Shown piece by piece: positions 7,062 to 13,638 of a stretch of 13,967 bases of DNA. The notes under the pieces are model-generated. The model did not search any database. It saw only the letters and a list, made by a program, of their open reading frames with translations, and was not told where the DNA came from. The stretch is from the NCBI GenBank assembly GCA_937923365.1, contig CALAIJ010000030.1, positions 1-13,967 on the forward strand, given 5' to 3'. Position numbers and translations under genes: made by a program. Each line of letters starts with the position of its first letter. Position 1 is the stretch's first letter. The stretch comes from an uncultured Sulfitobacter sp. Its GTDB lineage: Bacteria > Pseudomonadota > Alphaproteobacteria > Rhodobacterales > Rhodobacteraceae.

Positions 7062-8225
7062 TTATGAGGTGATTTCGGTCTCAAAAGCCCAGGCGAGCCA
7101 GGGTAGCATGGCCTCGATGTCCGAGGTTTCCACCGTGCCGCCACACCAGATGCGCAGGCCCGCAGGGGCATCGCGGTAGGCGCCGATATCCAGCGCGACG
7201 TTCTCATCAGCCAGACGCGCTGCGATGGCTTTGGCAAAGGCTGCTCCGTCAGTGATGCGATCATCCGTGAACTTCAGGCACACGGACGTATTGGACCGGG
7301 TGGACGGATCAACGGCCAGATGGTCGATCCACGTGTGGGCTGCGACGAAATCGGCGATGGCGCCCGCATTTGTATCCGCCCGCGCGATCAGGCCTTTCAG
7401 GCCGCCCACGGTTTCGGCCCAATCGAGCGCGTTCAGGTAGTCTTCGACGCACAGCATAGAAGGCGTGTTGATGGTTGCCCCCTCAAAGATACCATCGATC
7501 AGTTTGCCTGCCTTGGTCAGGCGGAAAATCTTGGGCAAGGGCCATGGGGGCGTATACGCCTCGAGCCGTTCCACTGCGCGGGGGGAGAGGATCAGCATGC
7601 CGTGCGCCGCTTCGCCGCCCAGCACTTTTTGCCAGCTAAAGGTGGTCACATCCAGTTTGTCCCACGGCAGGTCCATCGCAAAGGCCGCACTGGTGGCGTC
7701 ACACAGCGTCAGGCCTGCGCGGTCCGCAGGGATCACATCGCCAGAGGCCACACGGACGCCGGATGTCGTGCCGTTCCACGTAAAGCAGACATCGTTGTCA
7801 TAGTTCAGCGCGGCCATATCCACGATCTCGCCATAGTCGGCGGTGTGGGTTGTGGCCTCGATCCTAAGCTGTTTGACTACGTCCGTGACCCAGCCTGATC
7901 CGAATGATTCCCATGCGACCATTTCGGCCGGGCGTTCGCCCAGCAGGTTCCACATCGCCATCTCGTAGGCGCCCGTGTCCGAGGCTGGCACAATGCCGAT
8001 ACGGTAGTCCGCAGGCACGCCAAGAATGTCACGGGTACGTTCAATTGCCGCCTTCAACTTGGCCTTGCCGGGGGCCGCGCGGTGGCTGCGACCCAAGGGG
8101 GCTGACGCAAGCTTTGCCAGATCGAATGTGGGGGGTTTGGCGCAGGGGCCAGAGGAGAAACGCGGGTTCGCCGGTATGGCAACAGGTTTCGTGTTCGGCC
8201 GCGTGGCCGCGTGGAGTGTCGTCAT
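7062..8225 (-). CDS. serC: Phosphoserine aminotransferase
   Basis: A 387-residue PLP enzyme converting 3-phosphohydroxypyruvate and glutamate to O-phosphoserine and 2-oxoglutarate, second step of serine synthesis; the family can also act in pyridoxal phosphate synthesis. The N-terminal part has [13 protein letters not shown] and LGRSHR, typical of the alphaproteobacterial SerC subgroup. Asp176 in DATSA should contact the cofactor ring nitrogen, and Lys200 in [10 protein letters not shown] is the Schiff-base lysine. The ATG at 8225 has AAGGA (plus-strand TCCTT at 8234-8238) eight bases upstream. That site lies within the last hairpin of a structured leader, so initiation is probably regulated. 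It is the first gene of the serC-serA-sulfotransferase-phosphatase run and is divergent from serB. Confidence 0.96.
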   Translation of the reverse strand: MTTLHAATRPNTKPVAIPANPRFSSGPCAKPPTFDLAKLASAPLGRSHRAAPGKAKLKAAIERTRDILGVPADYRIGIVPASDTGAYEMAMWNLLGERPAEMVAWESFGSGWVTDVVKQLRIEATTHTADYGEIVDMAALNYDNDVCFTWNGTTSGVRVASGDVIPADRAGLTLCDATSAAFAMDLPWDKLDVTTFSWQKVLGGEAAHGMLILSPRAVERLEAYTPPWPLPKIFRLTKAGKLIDGIFEGATINTPSMLCVEDYLNALDWAETVGGLKGLIARADTNAGAIADFVAAHTWIDHLAVDPSTRSNTSVCLKFTDDRITDGAAFAKAIAARLADENVALDIGAYRDAPAGLRIWCGGTVETSDIEAMLPWLAWAFETEITS

Positions 8226-8312
8226 TGCTGCTATCCTTACAGATAAATGCCCTTCGTTGGGGAAGGGTGTCCCACGGACGGAGCTACGGGGCTAATCCCG
8301 CTGGTGCAACCG
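8226..8312 (-). promoter_or_regulatory. serC leader RNA element (5' UTR of serC)
   Basis: Read on the minus strand, the 5' UTR holds three hairpins. One is CGGG/CCCG around ATTAGC (8287-8300). The second is CCCTTC/GAAGGG with loop CCCAAC (8250-8267). The last is TATC/GATA around TGTAAG (8232-8245), whose 3' arm and loop include the serC Shine-Dalgarno AAGGA. Known from the literature: a conserved serC RNA motif upstream of serC-serA operons in alphaproteobacteria whose last stem overlaps the ribosome binding site. Position, architecture and neighbouring genes all agree. The effector is unknown to me; control of translation initiation is inferred. Confidence 0.72.
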
Positions 8313-8340
8313 CAAAAACGGGGCTATAGCGCCGCTTCGG

Positions 8341-8368
8341 ATAGAATTTGCGACACGCCCGACGCCAA
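8341..8368 (-). promoter_or_regulatory. Possible serC promoter
   Basis: On the minus strand TTGGCG (8363-8368) and TTCTAT (8341-8346) stand 16 bases apart, about 20-30 bases before the serC leader begins. A second candidate -10, the palindrome GCTATAGC at 8323-8330, has no good -35 on either strand but could serve serC or serB. Called by eye only. Confidence 0.25.
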
Positions 8369-8383
8369 TAGGAAACTTTTGCC

Positions 8384-9259
8384 ATGTTCACTGCCGTTTT
8401 GCTGACAGCCCCCGATAGTGGGCCTTTGGACCCGTCACTGGTTGAAAGCCTGCGGGCGGCATGGGGCGGCAGCCCTGCGCGGTGGCTGGCCCCCGGAGAG
8501 GCGGTCGAGTTCGATCTGATCGCCATGCCCGACAACCGTTGGGATGTCTGGCAAAGCTGTCAGGCGCTGGGCGTCGATCTGATTGTCGTGCCCTCCGAGG
8601 GCCGGATGAAGCGGATGCTGCTGGCCGATATGGACAGCACCATGATCCAGCAGGAATGCATCGACGAGCTGGCCGAAGAGGCAGGCGTCGGGGACCGCGT
8701 CAAAGACATCACCGCACTGGCCATGAACGGAGAGTTGGATTTCGAGGGGGCGTTGCGCGAACGGGTGGGCCTGCTCAAAGGGCTTCCCGCATCTGTCATC
8801 GACACGGTGCTGGAGACACGGATCACACTCATGCCCGGTGGGGCCACGTTGCTGGCGACGATGAAGGCGCAAGGGGGGCATGCGGCGTTGGTCTCGGGCG
8901 GGTTCACGGCGTTTACGGCGCGGGTTGCAGCCATGCTCGGGTTTGACGAAAACCGCGCCAACACGCTGATTGTGCAAGACGGTGTGCTGACCGGTGATGT
9001 CGGGGTGCCCATTCTTGGCAAGCAAGCCAAGGTGGATGCGCTTGAAGAGATCACCGCGCGTCTGGAGATCGGCGCGCAGGATGTCATTGCTGTGGGTGAC
9101 GGGGCCAATGATCTGGGCATGTTACACCGCGCCGGTCTTGGTGTGGCGCTGCACGCCAAGCCGTCCGTTGCCGCACAATGTGAGGTTCGAATCAACTTTG
9201 GCGATCTGACTGCGCTTTTGTACGTGCAGGGCGTCGCGAAAGCCGACTTTTGTGCCTGA
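8384..9259 (+). CDS. serB: Phosphoserine phosphatase
   Basis: A 291-residue HAD-superfamily enzyme that hydrolyses O-phosphoserine to serine, the last step of the phosphorylated pathway. HAD motifs are visible: DMDST at 82-86 (nucleophile Asp82, acid Asp84), Ser171 in SGGFTAFT, a lysine-containing segment GKQAK at 212-216 and VGDGANDLGML from 237 with metal-binding Asp239 and Asp243. Residues 1-75 form the N-terminal regulatory-type extension of long SerB proteins. The ATG has AGGAA at 8370-8374, nine bases upstream. It is transcribed divergently from serC across a 158-base region, which completes the serine pathway at one locus. The 126 bases downstream contain only a weak hairpin (9284-9304), so its terminator is unclear. 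Confidence 0.96.
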   Translation: MFTAVLLTAPDSGPLDPSLVESLRAAWGGSPARWLAPGEAVEFDLIAMPDNRWDVWQSCQALGVDLIVVPSEGRMKRMLLADMDSTMIQQECIDELAEEAGVGDRVKDITALAMNGELDFEGALRERVGLLKGLPASVIDTVLETRITLMPGGATLLATMKAQGGHAALVSGGFTAFTARVAAMLGFDENRANTLIVQDGVLTGDVGVPILGKQAKVDALEEITARLEIGAQDVIAVGDGANDLGMLHRAGLGVALHAKPSVAAQCEVRINFGDLTALLYVQGVAKADFCA

Positions 9260-9328
9260 GGCCAAGGTCGGGCAGGGGCCAGTTCCGGACCCCTTGGATC
9301 CGGAGAGCATCTAGAAGCAAGCGGCGGT

Positions 9329-9358
9329 TTGGCCAATAGGGTGTTTTCGTGGTATTAA
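9329..9358 (+). promoter_or_regulatory. Candidate promoter of the YCII-domain gene
   Basis: TTGGCC at 9329-9334 and TATTAA at 9353-9358 (or GTATTA from 9352) are spaced 17-18 bases apart, about 28 bases before the start codon at 9386. Spacing and position fit a sigma-70 type promoter. The -35 is a moderate match. Confidence 0.35.
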
Positions 9359-9385
9359 GCGAAAGGTCACAAAGGGGAGAAACCG

Positions 9386-9700
9386 ATGCCTGATTTCATG
9401 ATCGCCTATCACGGAGGCAAAATGCCCGACACGCCGGAAGAAGGCGCAAAAGCCATGGCCGCATGGGGCGCTTGGTACGAAATGCTGGGCGAACGGGTGG
9501 TGAACCCCGGCTCTCCGGTGGGGATGTCCAAGACCGTCACGGCACATGGGGTCGCTGACAATGGCGGGTCCAACCCCCTGTCAGGGTTTACTGTTCTAAG
9601 GGCTGACAATATCGAAGAGGCCTGCGCACTGGCCGCTCAGAATCCGATGGTCATGGACGGTTCAGGCTCTGCCGAGGTGGCGCCAATCGTTGAAATGTAA
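9386..9700 (+). CDS. YCII-related domain protein
   Basis: A 104-residue protein with the look of the YCII-related/DGPF family, small dimeric alpha-beta proteins of mostly unknown function. The N-terminus MPDFMIAYHGGK has the conserved early histidine (His9); the middle carries WGAWYEMLGERVVNPG, and the C-terminal half has GFTVLRADNIEEACALA, typical of the helix before the last strand. No signal peptide. The ATG is preceded by the purine-rich AAAGGGGAGA, a strong ribosome binding site. It stands alone: serB ends 126 bases upstream and the asparaginase gene ends only 5 bases downstream on the other strand. Some YCII proteins catalyse small dehydratase or hydrolase reactions; no specific role can be given. 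Confidence 0.8.
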   Translation: MPDFMIAYHGGKMPDTPEEGAKAMAAWGAWYEMLGERVVNPGSPVGMSKTVTAHGVADNGGSNPLSGFTVLRADNIEEACALAAQNPMVMDGSGSAEVAPIVEM

Positions 9701-9705
9701 CGCGG

Positions 9706-10692
9706 TCAAACCTGCAGCAAGGGTGCGGCAGGTTTCAGCGTGCCGGTGCGAACACCGCGCCAGTTGCGGATGGGGGCGTTCATGCGCTTGAGGGTCGCGG
9801 GATGACCCGCATCAAGCGCGCCCAGGCCCACGAGGATTGCGGCGATGGCACATTCCGCCGCGCGGGTCGTGCCACAGGCAGCTTTCAGGGCGATGCCCAG
9901 TTTGCGCTCTGGCAGGATCGCAATAAAGAACCCTTCAGCGCCGGTTTTCAACGCAACCGTGCCGTTCATCGCGCGCATCAGCTCGGTGCAGGCGCGGGTT
10001 TCGCCTGCGACCAGTTCAGGGTGCAAACGCATGGCCTGGTGCAGACGCGCCTCTGCTGATCCGTCAGGAGCCGCCGCGAAATGGGCCATCGCGCGGGCCA
10101 TGCCGTGCAACGTGCAGGCAAAATTCGGGGCCGAGCAGCCGTCGATGCCGTAGCCGGGTGATGTCTCGCCCGTGACCTCTTCGAAGGCGTTCAGGCAGGC
10201 CACTTGCAATGGGTGGGCCGGGTCGATGTATTCAGGGCCTGCTTGCAGATGTTTGGTCAGGGTCAAAAAGCCCGCGTGTTTGCCCGAGCAGTTGTTGTGG
10301 ATCTGGCAGGGCTTTTCATGCGCGCGGATCAGGGCTTCACGGGCGTCCACGTCAGCGGGTTCTTGCGGGCCGCACCGGAAGGCGTCATCGGTTAATCCCA
10401 ACGTATCAAGCCAGACACCTACACGCTCCGTATGGATCGCCGCCCCTTGGTGGGAGGCGCAGGCAAGCGCCAGTTGCTCGGTGGTCAGCCCTGCCGCATC
10501 CGCGGCCCCGGAAGTGATTAAGGGCAGCGCCTGGATCATCTTTGACGAGGATCGCGGCAGGATCACCGCGTCCGGATCGCCCCAGGCCTGCACGATCTGG
10601 CCCGTATCATCGCAGACCACCGCATGCCCCGAATGTACGCTTTCCAGAAAGTCGTCACGCCAGATTTCTGCGAATGGAGCGGGGTTGGTCAT
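9706..10692 (-). CDS. L-asparaginase, Rhizobium type (zinc-binding, beta-lactamase-like fold)
   Basis: A 328-residue enzyme hydrolysing L-asparagine to aspartate and ammonia, unrelated to the E. coli type II enzyme. It matches the Rhizobium etli ReAV class, whose two Ser-Lys tandems and zinc site are known. Visible counterparts: RSSSKM with Ser48 and Lys51, CASHQG with Ser80, NNCSGKH with Cys135 and Lys138, and GIDGCSAPNF with Cys186. No signal peptide, so cytoplasmic. The frame reaches 10713, but ATG 10692 has AGGAG (plus-strand CTCCT at 10699-10703) six bases upstream and is preferred; it drops seven residues. The gene is monocistronic: divergent from the IalB-family gene and convergent with the YCII gene, whose terminator hairpin overlaps its last codons. 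Confidence 0.92.
   Translation of the reverse strand: MTNPAPFAEIWRDDFLESVHSGHAVVCDDTGQIVQAWGDPDAVILPRSSSKMIQALPLITSGAADAAGLTTEQLALACASHQGAAIHTERVGVWLDTLGLTDDAFRCGPQEPADVDAREALIRAHEKPCQIHNNCSGKHAGFLTLTKHLQAGPEYIDPAHPLQVACLNAFEEVTGETSPGYGIDGCSAPNFACTLHGMARAMAHFAAAPDGSAEARLHQAMRLHPELVAGETRACTELMRAMNGTVALKTGAEGFFIAILPERKLGIALKAACGTTRAAECAIAAILVGLGALDAGHPATLKRMNAPIRNWRGVRTGTLKPAAPLLQV
9708..9735. terminator. Hairpin at the YCII/asparaginase convergence, likely bidirectional terminator
   Basis: AAACCTGC (9708-9715) and GCAGGTTT (9728-9735) form a perfect 8-bp stem with a 12-base loop, starting 7 bases after the YCII stop. The stem ends in TTT in both directions, since the arms begin with AAA. It lies entirely within the last ten codons of the asparaginase gene. 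Confidence 0.45.
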
Positions 10693-10746
10693 GGGTTTCT
10701 CCTGTCTGATCACGAATTTATGGGCAAAAACCTGCCAAACAGGGTT

Positions 10747-10774
10747 TTGTCTGTCGCATGAATGGCGTTATTAT
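10747..10774 (+). promoter_or_regulatory. Candidate promoter of the IalB-family gene
   Basis: TTGTCT (10747-10752) and TATTAT (10769-10774) are separated by 16 bases and lie about 110 bases before the start codon, giving a long 5' UTR. An imperfect inverted repeat, AAAACCTG/CAGGGTTTT at 10727-10748, overlaps the -35 and also lies upstream of the divergent asparaginase gene, so it may be an operator for either. Confidence 0.4.
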
Positions 10775-10882
10775 GCTTGTTGTCGAGAAGAAGACGGGCA
10801 CTTGCAAGAGAGCGGCATGAAATCAGCCGCCATCAGGGCCCATATCATTGATTGAGGTTAAAGACGGCTGGAGGCTGGACAG

Positions 10883-11413
10883 ATGCAAATGTTTAAGATG
10901 ATCGGGTGTGCTGCGGGTTTTGCCGCGATGATGGCCACGGGGGCCAGCGCGCAGTCGCAAAGCACGAATCAAGTGGCCGCCAAAACCGACTGGTCGGTTT
11001 TTGTGGAATCCAACCCAACGGAATGCTGGGGTGTTTCCACCCCTAAAGAGACCGTGAACACCAAAGACGGGCGCGTTGTCGCCGTGAACCGCGGGCAAAT
11101 CCTGCTGATGGTGTTTTACCGCCCCTCTGCCGGCGCCAAGGGTCAGGTTGCCTTTACAGGCGGATATCCTTTCGCGTCCGGCTCGACCGTGAGCGTCGAT
11201 ATTTCCGGTCGGAAGTTCGAATTGTTCACCGAAGGTCAGTGGGCATGGCCCGCAACCACGGGTGACGATGCTAAGATCATTGCCGCCATGAAGCGCGGCG
11301 CCAGCGCCATCCTCAGTGCGCGGTCGGGTCGCGGCACCAACACCAAAGACACCTTCAGCCTGCTGGGATTCACCGCAGCCGTCGAAGATGCGGCGAAACG
11401 CTGCGGCGGATAG
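10883..11413 (+). CDS. Invasion-associated locus B (IalB) family exported protein
   Basis: A 176-residue protein with a clear signal peptide: basic start (MQMFK), hydrophobic core and a probable cut after ASA near residue 23. The mature part starts with a polar stretch and then has DWSVFVESNPTECWGVS, RGQILLMVFYRP, AFTGGYPFASGSTV and a C-terminal DTFSLLGFTAAVE, the pattern of IalB-family proteins. Cys48 and Cys174 may pair in the periplasm. The family is named from Bartonella, but members in free-living marine alphaproteobacteria have no known invasion role; function here is unknown. GGAGG at 10870-10874 stands eight bases before the ATG. A strong terminator follows 24 bases after the stop, so the gene is monocistronic. 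Confidence 0.85.
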   Translation: MQMFKMIGCAAGFAAMMATGASAQSQSTNQVAAKTDWSVFVESNPTECWGVSTPKETVNTKDGRVVAVNRGQILLMVFYRPSAGAKGQVAFTGGYPFASGSTVSVDISGRKFELFTEGQWAWPATTGDDAKIIAAMKRGASAILSARSGRGTNTKDTFSLLGFTAAVEDAAKRCGG

Positions 11414-11436
11414 GGCGGTCACCCAGAAACACAATG

Positions 11437-11470
11437 AAAGGCCGGCAGACCCCAAGGGCGCCGGCCTTTT
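11437..11470 (+). terminator. Rho-independent terminator after the IalB-family gene
   Basis: AAAGGCCGGC (11437-11446) and GCCGGCCTTT (11460-11469) form a perfect 10-bp GC-rich stem with a 13-base loop, ending in TTTT. It lies 24 bases after the stop codon. This is the best intrinsic terminator in the window. Confidence 0.88.
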
Positions 11471-11496
11471 GCATTCTGCGCGCGATCCTATATAGC
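11469..11496 (+). promoter_or_regulatory. Candidate rlmN promoter
   Basis: TTGCAT (11469-11474) and TATAGC (11491-11496) stand 16 bases apart, within an overlapping TATATAG (11489-11495). The -10 lies about 31 bases before the rlmN start codon. The -35 overlaps the T tract of the preceding terminator, a tight but common layout. Confidence 0.4.
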
Positions 11497-11527
11497 GGGC
11501 GAAATTCCTGTCATAAGGTCCTGCCCC

Positions 11528-12703
11528 ATGTCCGCACCCATCACCCAAGACGTTCACACCATTCCGCGCAAGTTGCCTGACGGGCCGATCAATCTGGTGG
11601 GCCTCACCCGTGATGCCATGCGCGACGCGTTGATCGCAGCAGGCACTCCGGAAAAGCAGGCCAAGATGCGCGTCGGCCAAATCTGGCAGTGGATCTACGG
11701 CTGGGGGGTGCGCGACTTTGAAGCGATGACGAACCTCTCCAAGGTGTTCCGCGCGGAACTGGCAGAAAAATTCGTGATCGAGATCCCTGAAGTGGTGTCC
11801 AAACAGGTCTCCACCGACGGGACGCGCAAATGGCTGGTGCGCATTGCAGGCGGGCACGAGGTCGAGGTCGTCTATATCCCGGAAGAGGGGCGCGGCACGC
11901 TGTGCATCTCCAGCCAGGTCGGCTGCACGCTGACCTGTTCGTTTTGCCACACGGGCACGCAAAAGCTGGTGCGCAACCTCACGGCCGGAGAGATCGTCGG
12001 TCAGGTCATGATGGCCCGCGACGATCTGAACGAATGGCCGGTGCCCGGCGCGCCCAAAGACGAAACACGGCTCTTGTCGAACATCGTGCTGATGGGCATG
12101 GGCGAACCTTTGTACAACTTCGAGAATGTGCGCGATGCGATGAAGATCGCCATGGACGCCGAAGGCATCCAACTGTCGCGCCGTCGCATCACGCTCAGCA
12201 CCTCGGGTGTTGTGCCAGAGATCGCGCGCACTGCCGAAGAGATCGGTTGCCAGTTAGCGGTCAGTTTCCACGCCACCACGGACGCGGTGCGCGACACACT
12301 GGTACCCATCAACAAGCGCTGGAACATTGATGCCTTGCTTGAGGCCTTGCGCGCCTATCCCAAGGTGTCCAATTCAGAGCGGATCACTTTCGAGTATGTC
12401 ATGCTCGACGGGGTCAACGACAGCGATGCAGACGCGCACCGTCTGGTCGATCTGATCCGGGGCATTCCCGCCAAGATCAATCTGATCCCGTTCAACGAAT
12501 GGCCCGGTGCGCCCTACAAACGCTCCAGCAACAACCGCATCCGTAAGTTTGCCGACATCATCTACAAGGCCGGGTATGCCAGCCCCATTCGCACCCCGCG
12601 TGGCGAGGACATCATGGCCGCCTGTGGGCAGCTTAAATCCGCGACGGAACGGGCGCGTAAATCGCGCAAACAGATCGAGGCCGAGGCGGGCATGTCATCC
12701 TGA
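11528..12703 (+). CDS. rlmN: Dual-specificity RNA methyltransferase RlmN (radical SAM)
   Basis: A 391-residue radical SAM enzyme that methylates C2 of adenosine 2503 in 23S rRNA and A37 in some tRNAs, using a ping-pong mechanism with a methylated cysteine. The cluster motif is Cys133-x3-Cys137-x2-Cys140 (CTLTCSFC); GMGEPL at 190-195 is the SAM-binding glycine-rich segment, and Cys366 in MAACGQL is the methyl-carrying cysteine. Cys126 in TLCISSQVG is also conserved in the family. The N-terminal RNA-binding helical part covers about 25-90. AAGG at 11515-11518 lies nine bases upstream of the ATG. The phosphatase gene starts 6 bases after the stop, forming a two-gene operon. Confidence 0.96.
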   Translation: MSAPITQDVHTIPRKLPDGPINLVGLTRDAMRDALIAAGTPEKQAKMRVGQIWQWIYGWGVRDFEAMTNLSKVFRAELAEKFVIEIPEVVSKQVSTDGTRKWLVRIAGGHEVEVVYIPEEGRGTLCISSQVGCTLTCSFCHTGTQKLVRNLTAGEIVGQVMMARDDLNEWPVPGAPKDETRLLSNIVLMGMGEPLYNFENVRDAMKIAMDAEGIQLSRRRITLSTSGVVPEIARTAEEIGCQLAVSFHATTDAVRDTLVPINKRWNIDALLEALRAYPKVSNSERITFEYVMLDGVNDSDADAHRLVDLIRGIPAKINLIPFNEWPGAPYKRSSNNRIRKFADIIYKAGYASPIRTPRGEDIMAACGQLKSATERARKSRKQIEAEAGMSS

Positions 12704-12709
12704 CCTGCG

Positions 12710-13180
12710 ATGTTTGAGATCTCGCAAAGCGCCAAGGGGCGGTTGTGGATCATGCCATGCCCGTCTGGCGATCTGACTGATGCGGTGCATCACTACCGCA
12801 GGCAGGGCGCTGATCATGTGGTCTCCATGCTGGCCTGCGATGAGGCAGTCCTTTTGGGGCTGAGCGAAGAGGGGCCCGTTTGCGAAGCAGCGGGGATCAC
12901 CTTTTCCCAGCACCCGATCGTGGATTTTGGGCTGCCTGATCCAGACGTGTTTGCTGCACTTGTTGCACAGATCAACGCATGGCTGGAGGCGGGCCACGGT
13001 GTTGCCGTGCATTGCCGTGCGGGCATCGGGCGCTCTGGTATGGTGACGTCCGGTGTGCTGGTCTTGCAGGGCCAATCCGCAGCCCAGGCCATGGCTAAGG
13101 TCGCACACGCCAGAGGTGTTTCGATTCCCGATACAGTTGAACAAGGCAAATTTGTCTTGGACTACGCAGATCATGTTTAA
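12710..13180 (+). CDS. Dual-specificity / tyrosine phosphatase-like protein
   Basis: A 156-residue protein with a cysteine phosphatase signature, HCRAGIGRSG at 101-110: nucleophile Cys102 and phosphate-binding Arg108. A plausible general acid is Asp72 in HPIVDFGLPD, a layout like that of the small dual-specificity phosphatases related to CDKN3. No signal peptide or membrane segment, so cytoplasmic. Substrate unknown; phosphoprotein or other phosphomonoester are both possible. It begins 6 bases after the rlmN stop with no Shine-Dalgarno, so it is probably translated by coupling to rlmN. Downstream is an AT-rich inverted repeat rather than a clear terminator. Confidence 0.87.
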   Translation: MFEISQSAKGRLWIMPCPSGDLTDAVHHYRRQGADHVVSMLACDEAVLLGLSEEGPVCEAAGITFSQHPIVDFGLPDPDVFAALVAQINAWLEAGHGVAVHCRAGIGRSGMVTSGVLVLQGQSAAQAMAKVAHARGVSIPDTVEQGKFVLDYADHV

Positions 13181-13189
13181 GCTGAATTT

Positions 13190-13226
13190 CATCTAAATAT
13201 CTGAAATATATAGTTTATTTAAGATG
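13190..13226. repeat. AT-rich imperfect inverted repeat downstream of the phosphatase gene
   Basis: CATCTAAATA (13190-13199) can pair with TATTTAAGATG (13216-13226) with one bulged base, enclosing a 16-base AT-rich loop. The stretch is markedly AT-rich against its GC-rich surroundings. It could be a weak terminator, a protein-binding site or an upstream element of the next promoter; a TATACT -10 candidate lies at 13270-13275 without a good -35. Confidence 0.3.
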
Positions 13227-13351
13227 TTGACGTAATGCCAGCATTGGCTGCTGTTCTCGAAATGACCCTTATACTGCCGTAATCCGGCGGAAATCCTGCC
13301 CTGATTGCGCGACAGATTGTTTCCTATCGAAACCCAATGAGGAGACACCAA

Positions 13352-13555
13352 ATGTCTGTCATGATTAACAAAGATCCCTTCATCGCCGCTCAGGTGGTTG
13401 ACCTCGTTTTGCGGGAGCGCGACGTCGCCCTTAGCCAGCGCGAGTGGAAGCACCGTCTTGCAGGCTACGGCTATGCCATCAAAGACACCGACAAGGGTCA
13501 GATCGTTGAAACCCTGCCCCACCATGTCGAAGTTGCGGTACTGCCAGCAGCATAA
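13352..13555 (+). CDS. Small conserved-looking protein of unknown function (67 aa)
   Basis: The product is 67 residues, MSVMINKDPF... to ...VLPAA, and I do not recognise its family. It is soluble, with an N-terminal helix-like stretch (AAQVVDLVLRERDVALSQREWKHRLAGYG) and a beta-prone tail (GQIVETLPHHVEVAVLP), which would fit a small helix-plus-strand fold; this is inference. ATG 13352 is chosen because GAGGAGA lies at 13339-13345, six bases upstream; an in-frame ATG at 13337 overlaps that ribosome site. The gene ends with tandem stops TAA TAG, and a long hairpin starts within its last codons. The strong ribosome site and structured 3' end argue that it is a real, well-expressed gene. It stands alone between the phosphatase gene and the convergent RTX gene. 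Confidence 0.75.
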   Translation: MSVMINKDPFIAAQVVDLVLRERDVALSQREWKHRLAGYGYAIKDTDKGQIVETLPHHVEVAVLPAA

Positions 13556-13582
13556 TAGGCTTCTCTCAGCCCATTATGCTGC
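13547..13582 (+). terminator. Hairpin covering the stop codon of the 67-aa gene
   Basis: GCAGCATAATAGGC (13547-13560) pairs with GCCCATTATGCTGC (13569-13582) over 14 positions with one A-C mismatch and an 8-base loop. The tandem stops TAA TAG lie in the left arm. No U tract follows, so it may be a 3' stabilising structure or a Rho-associated end rather than a classic terminator. Confidence 0.5.
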
Positions 13583-13603
13583 CCCTCCATTACGTCAAGG
13601 CCA

Positions 13604-13638
13604 ACACCGCTCTGTAAAAGCGGTGTGCTTTGCGTTTT
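13604..13638. terminator. Intrinsic-type terminator between the 67-aa gene and the convergent RTX gene
   Basis: ACACCGC (13604-13610) and GCGGTGT (13620-13626) form a perfect 7-bp stem with a 9-base loop. GCTTTGCGTTTT follows on the plus strand, a broken T tract. It lies 49 bases after the small gene stop and 10 bases beyond the RTX gene stop, so it may serve both directions. Confidence 0.5.

Noticed and set aside
9284..9304. Hairpin TCCGGA/TCCGGA after serB as a terminator
   Set aside because: Only a 6-bp stem made from two copies of a self-complementary hexamer and no T tract; too weak to call.
8560..9336. Minus-strand open frame of 258 codons opposite serB
   Set aside because: It has a Ser/Pro/Ala-rich shadow composition, while serB on the plus strand has full HAD motifs.
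10817..10855. 12-codon ORF as an annotated leader peptide gene
   Set aside because: The ribosome site is poor and there is no codon run or alternative hairpins typical of attenuation; kept only as an observation.
10823..12172. Long minus-strand open frame of 449 codons opposite the IalB-family gene and rlmN
   Set aside because: It is a GC-driven shadow frame: rich in His, Arg and Asp without recognisable motifs, and it lies across two clearly identified plus-strand genes and a terminator.
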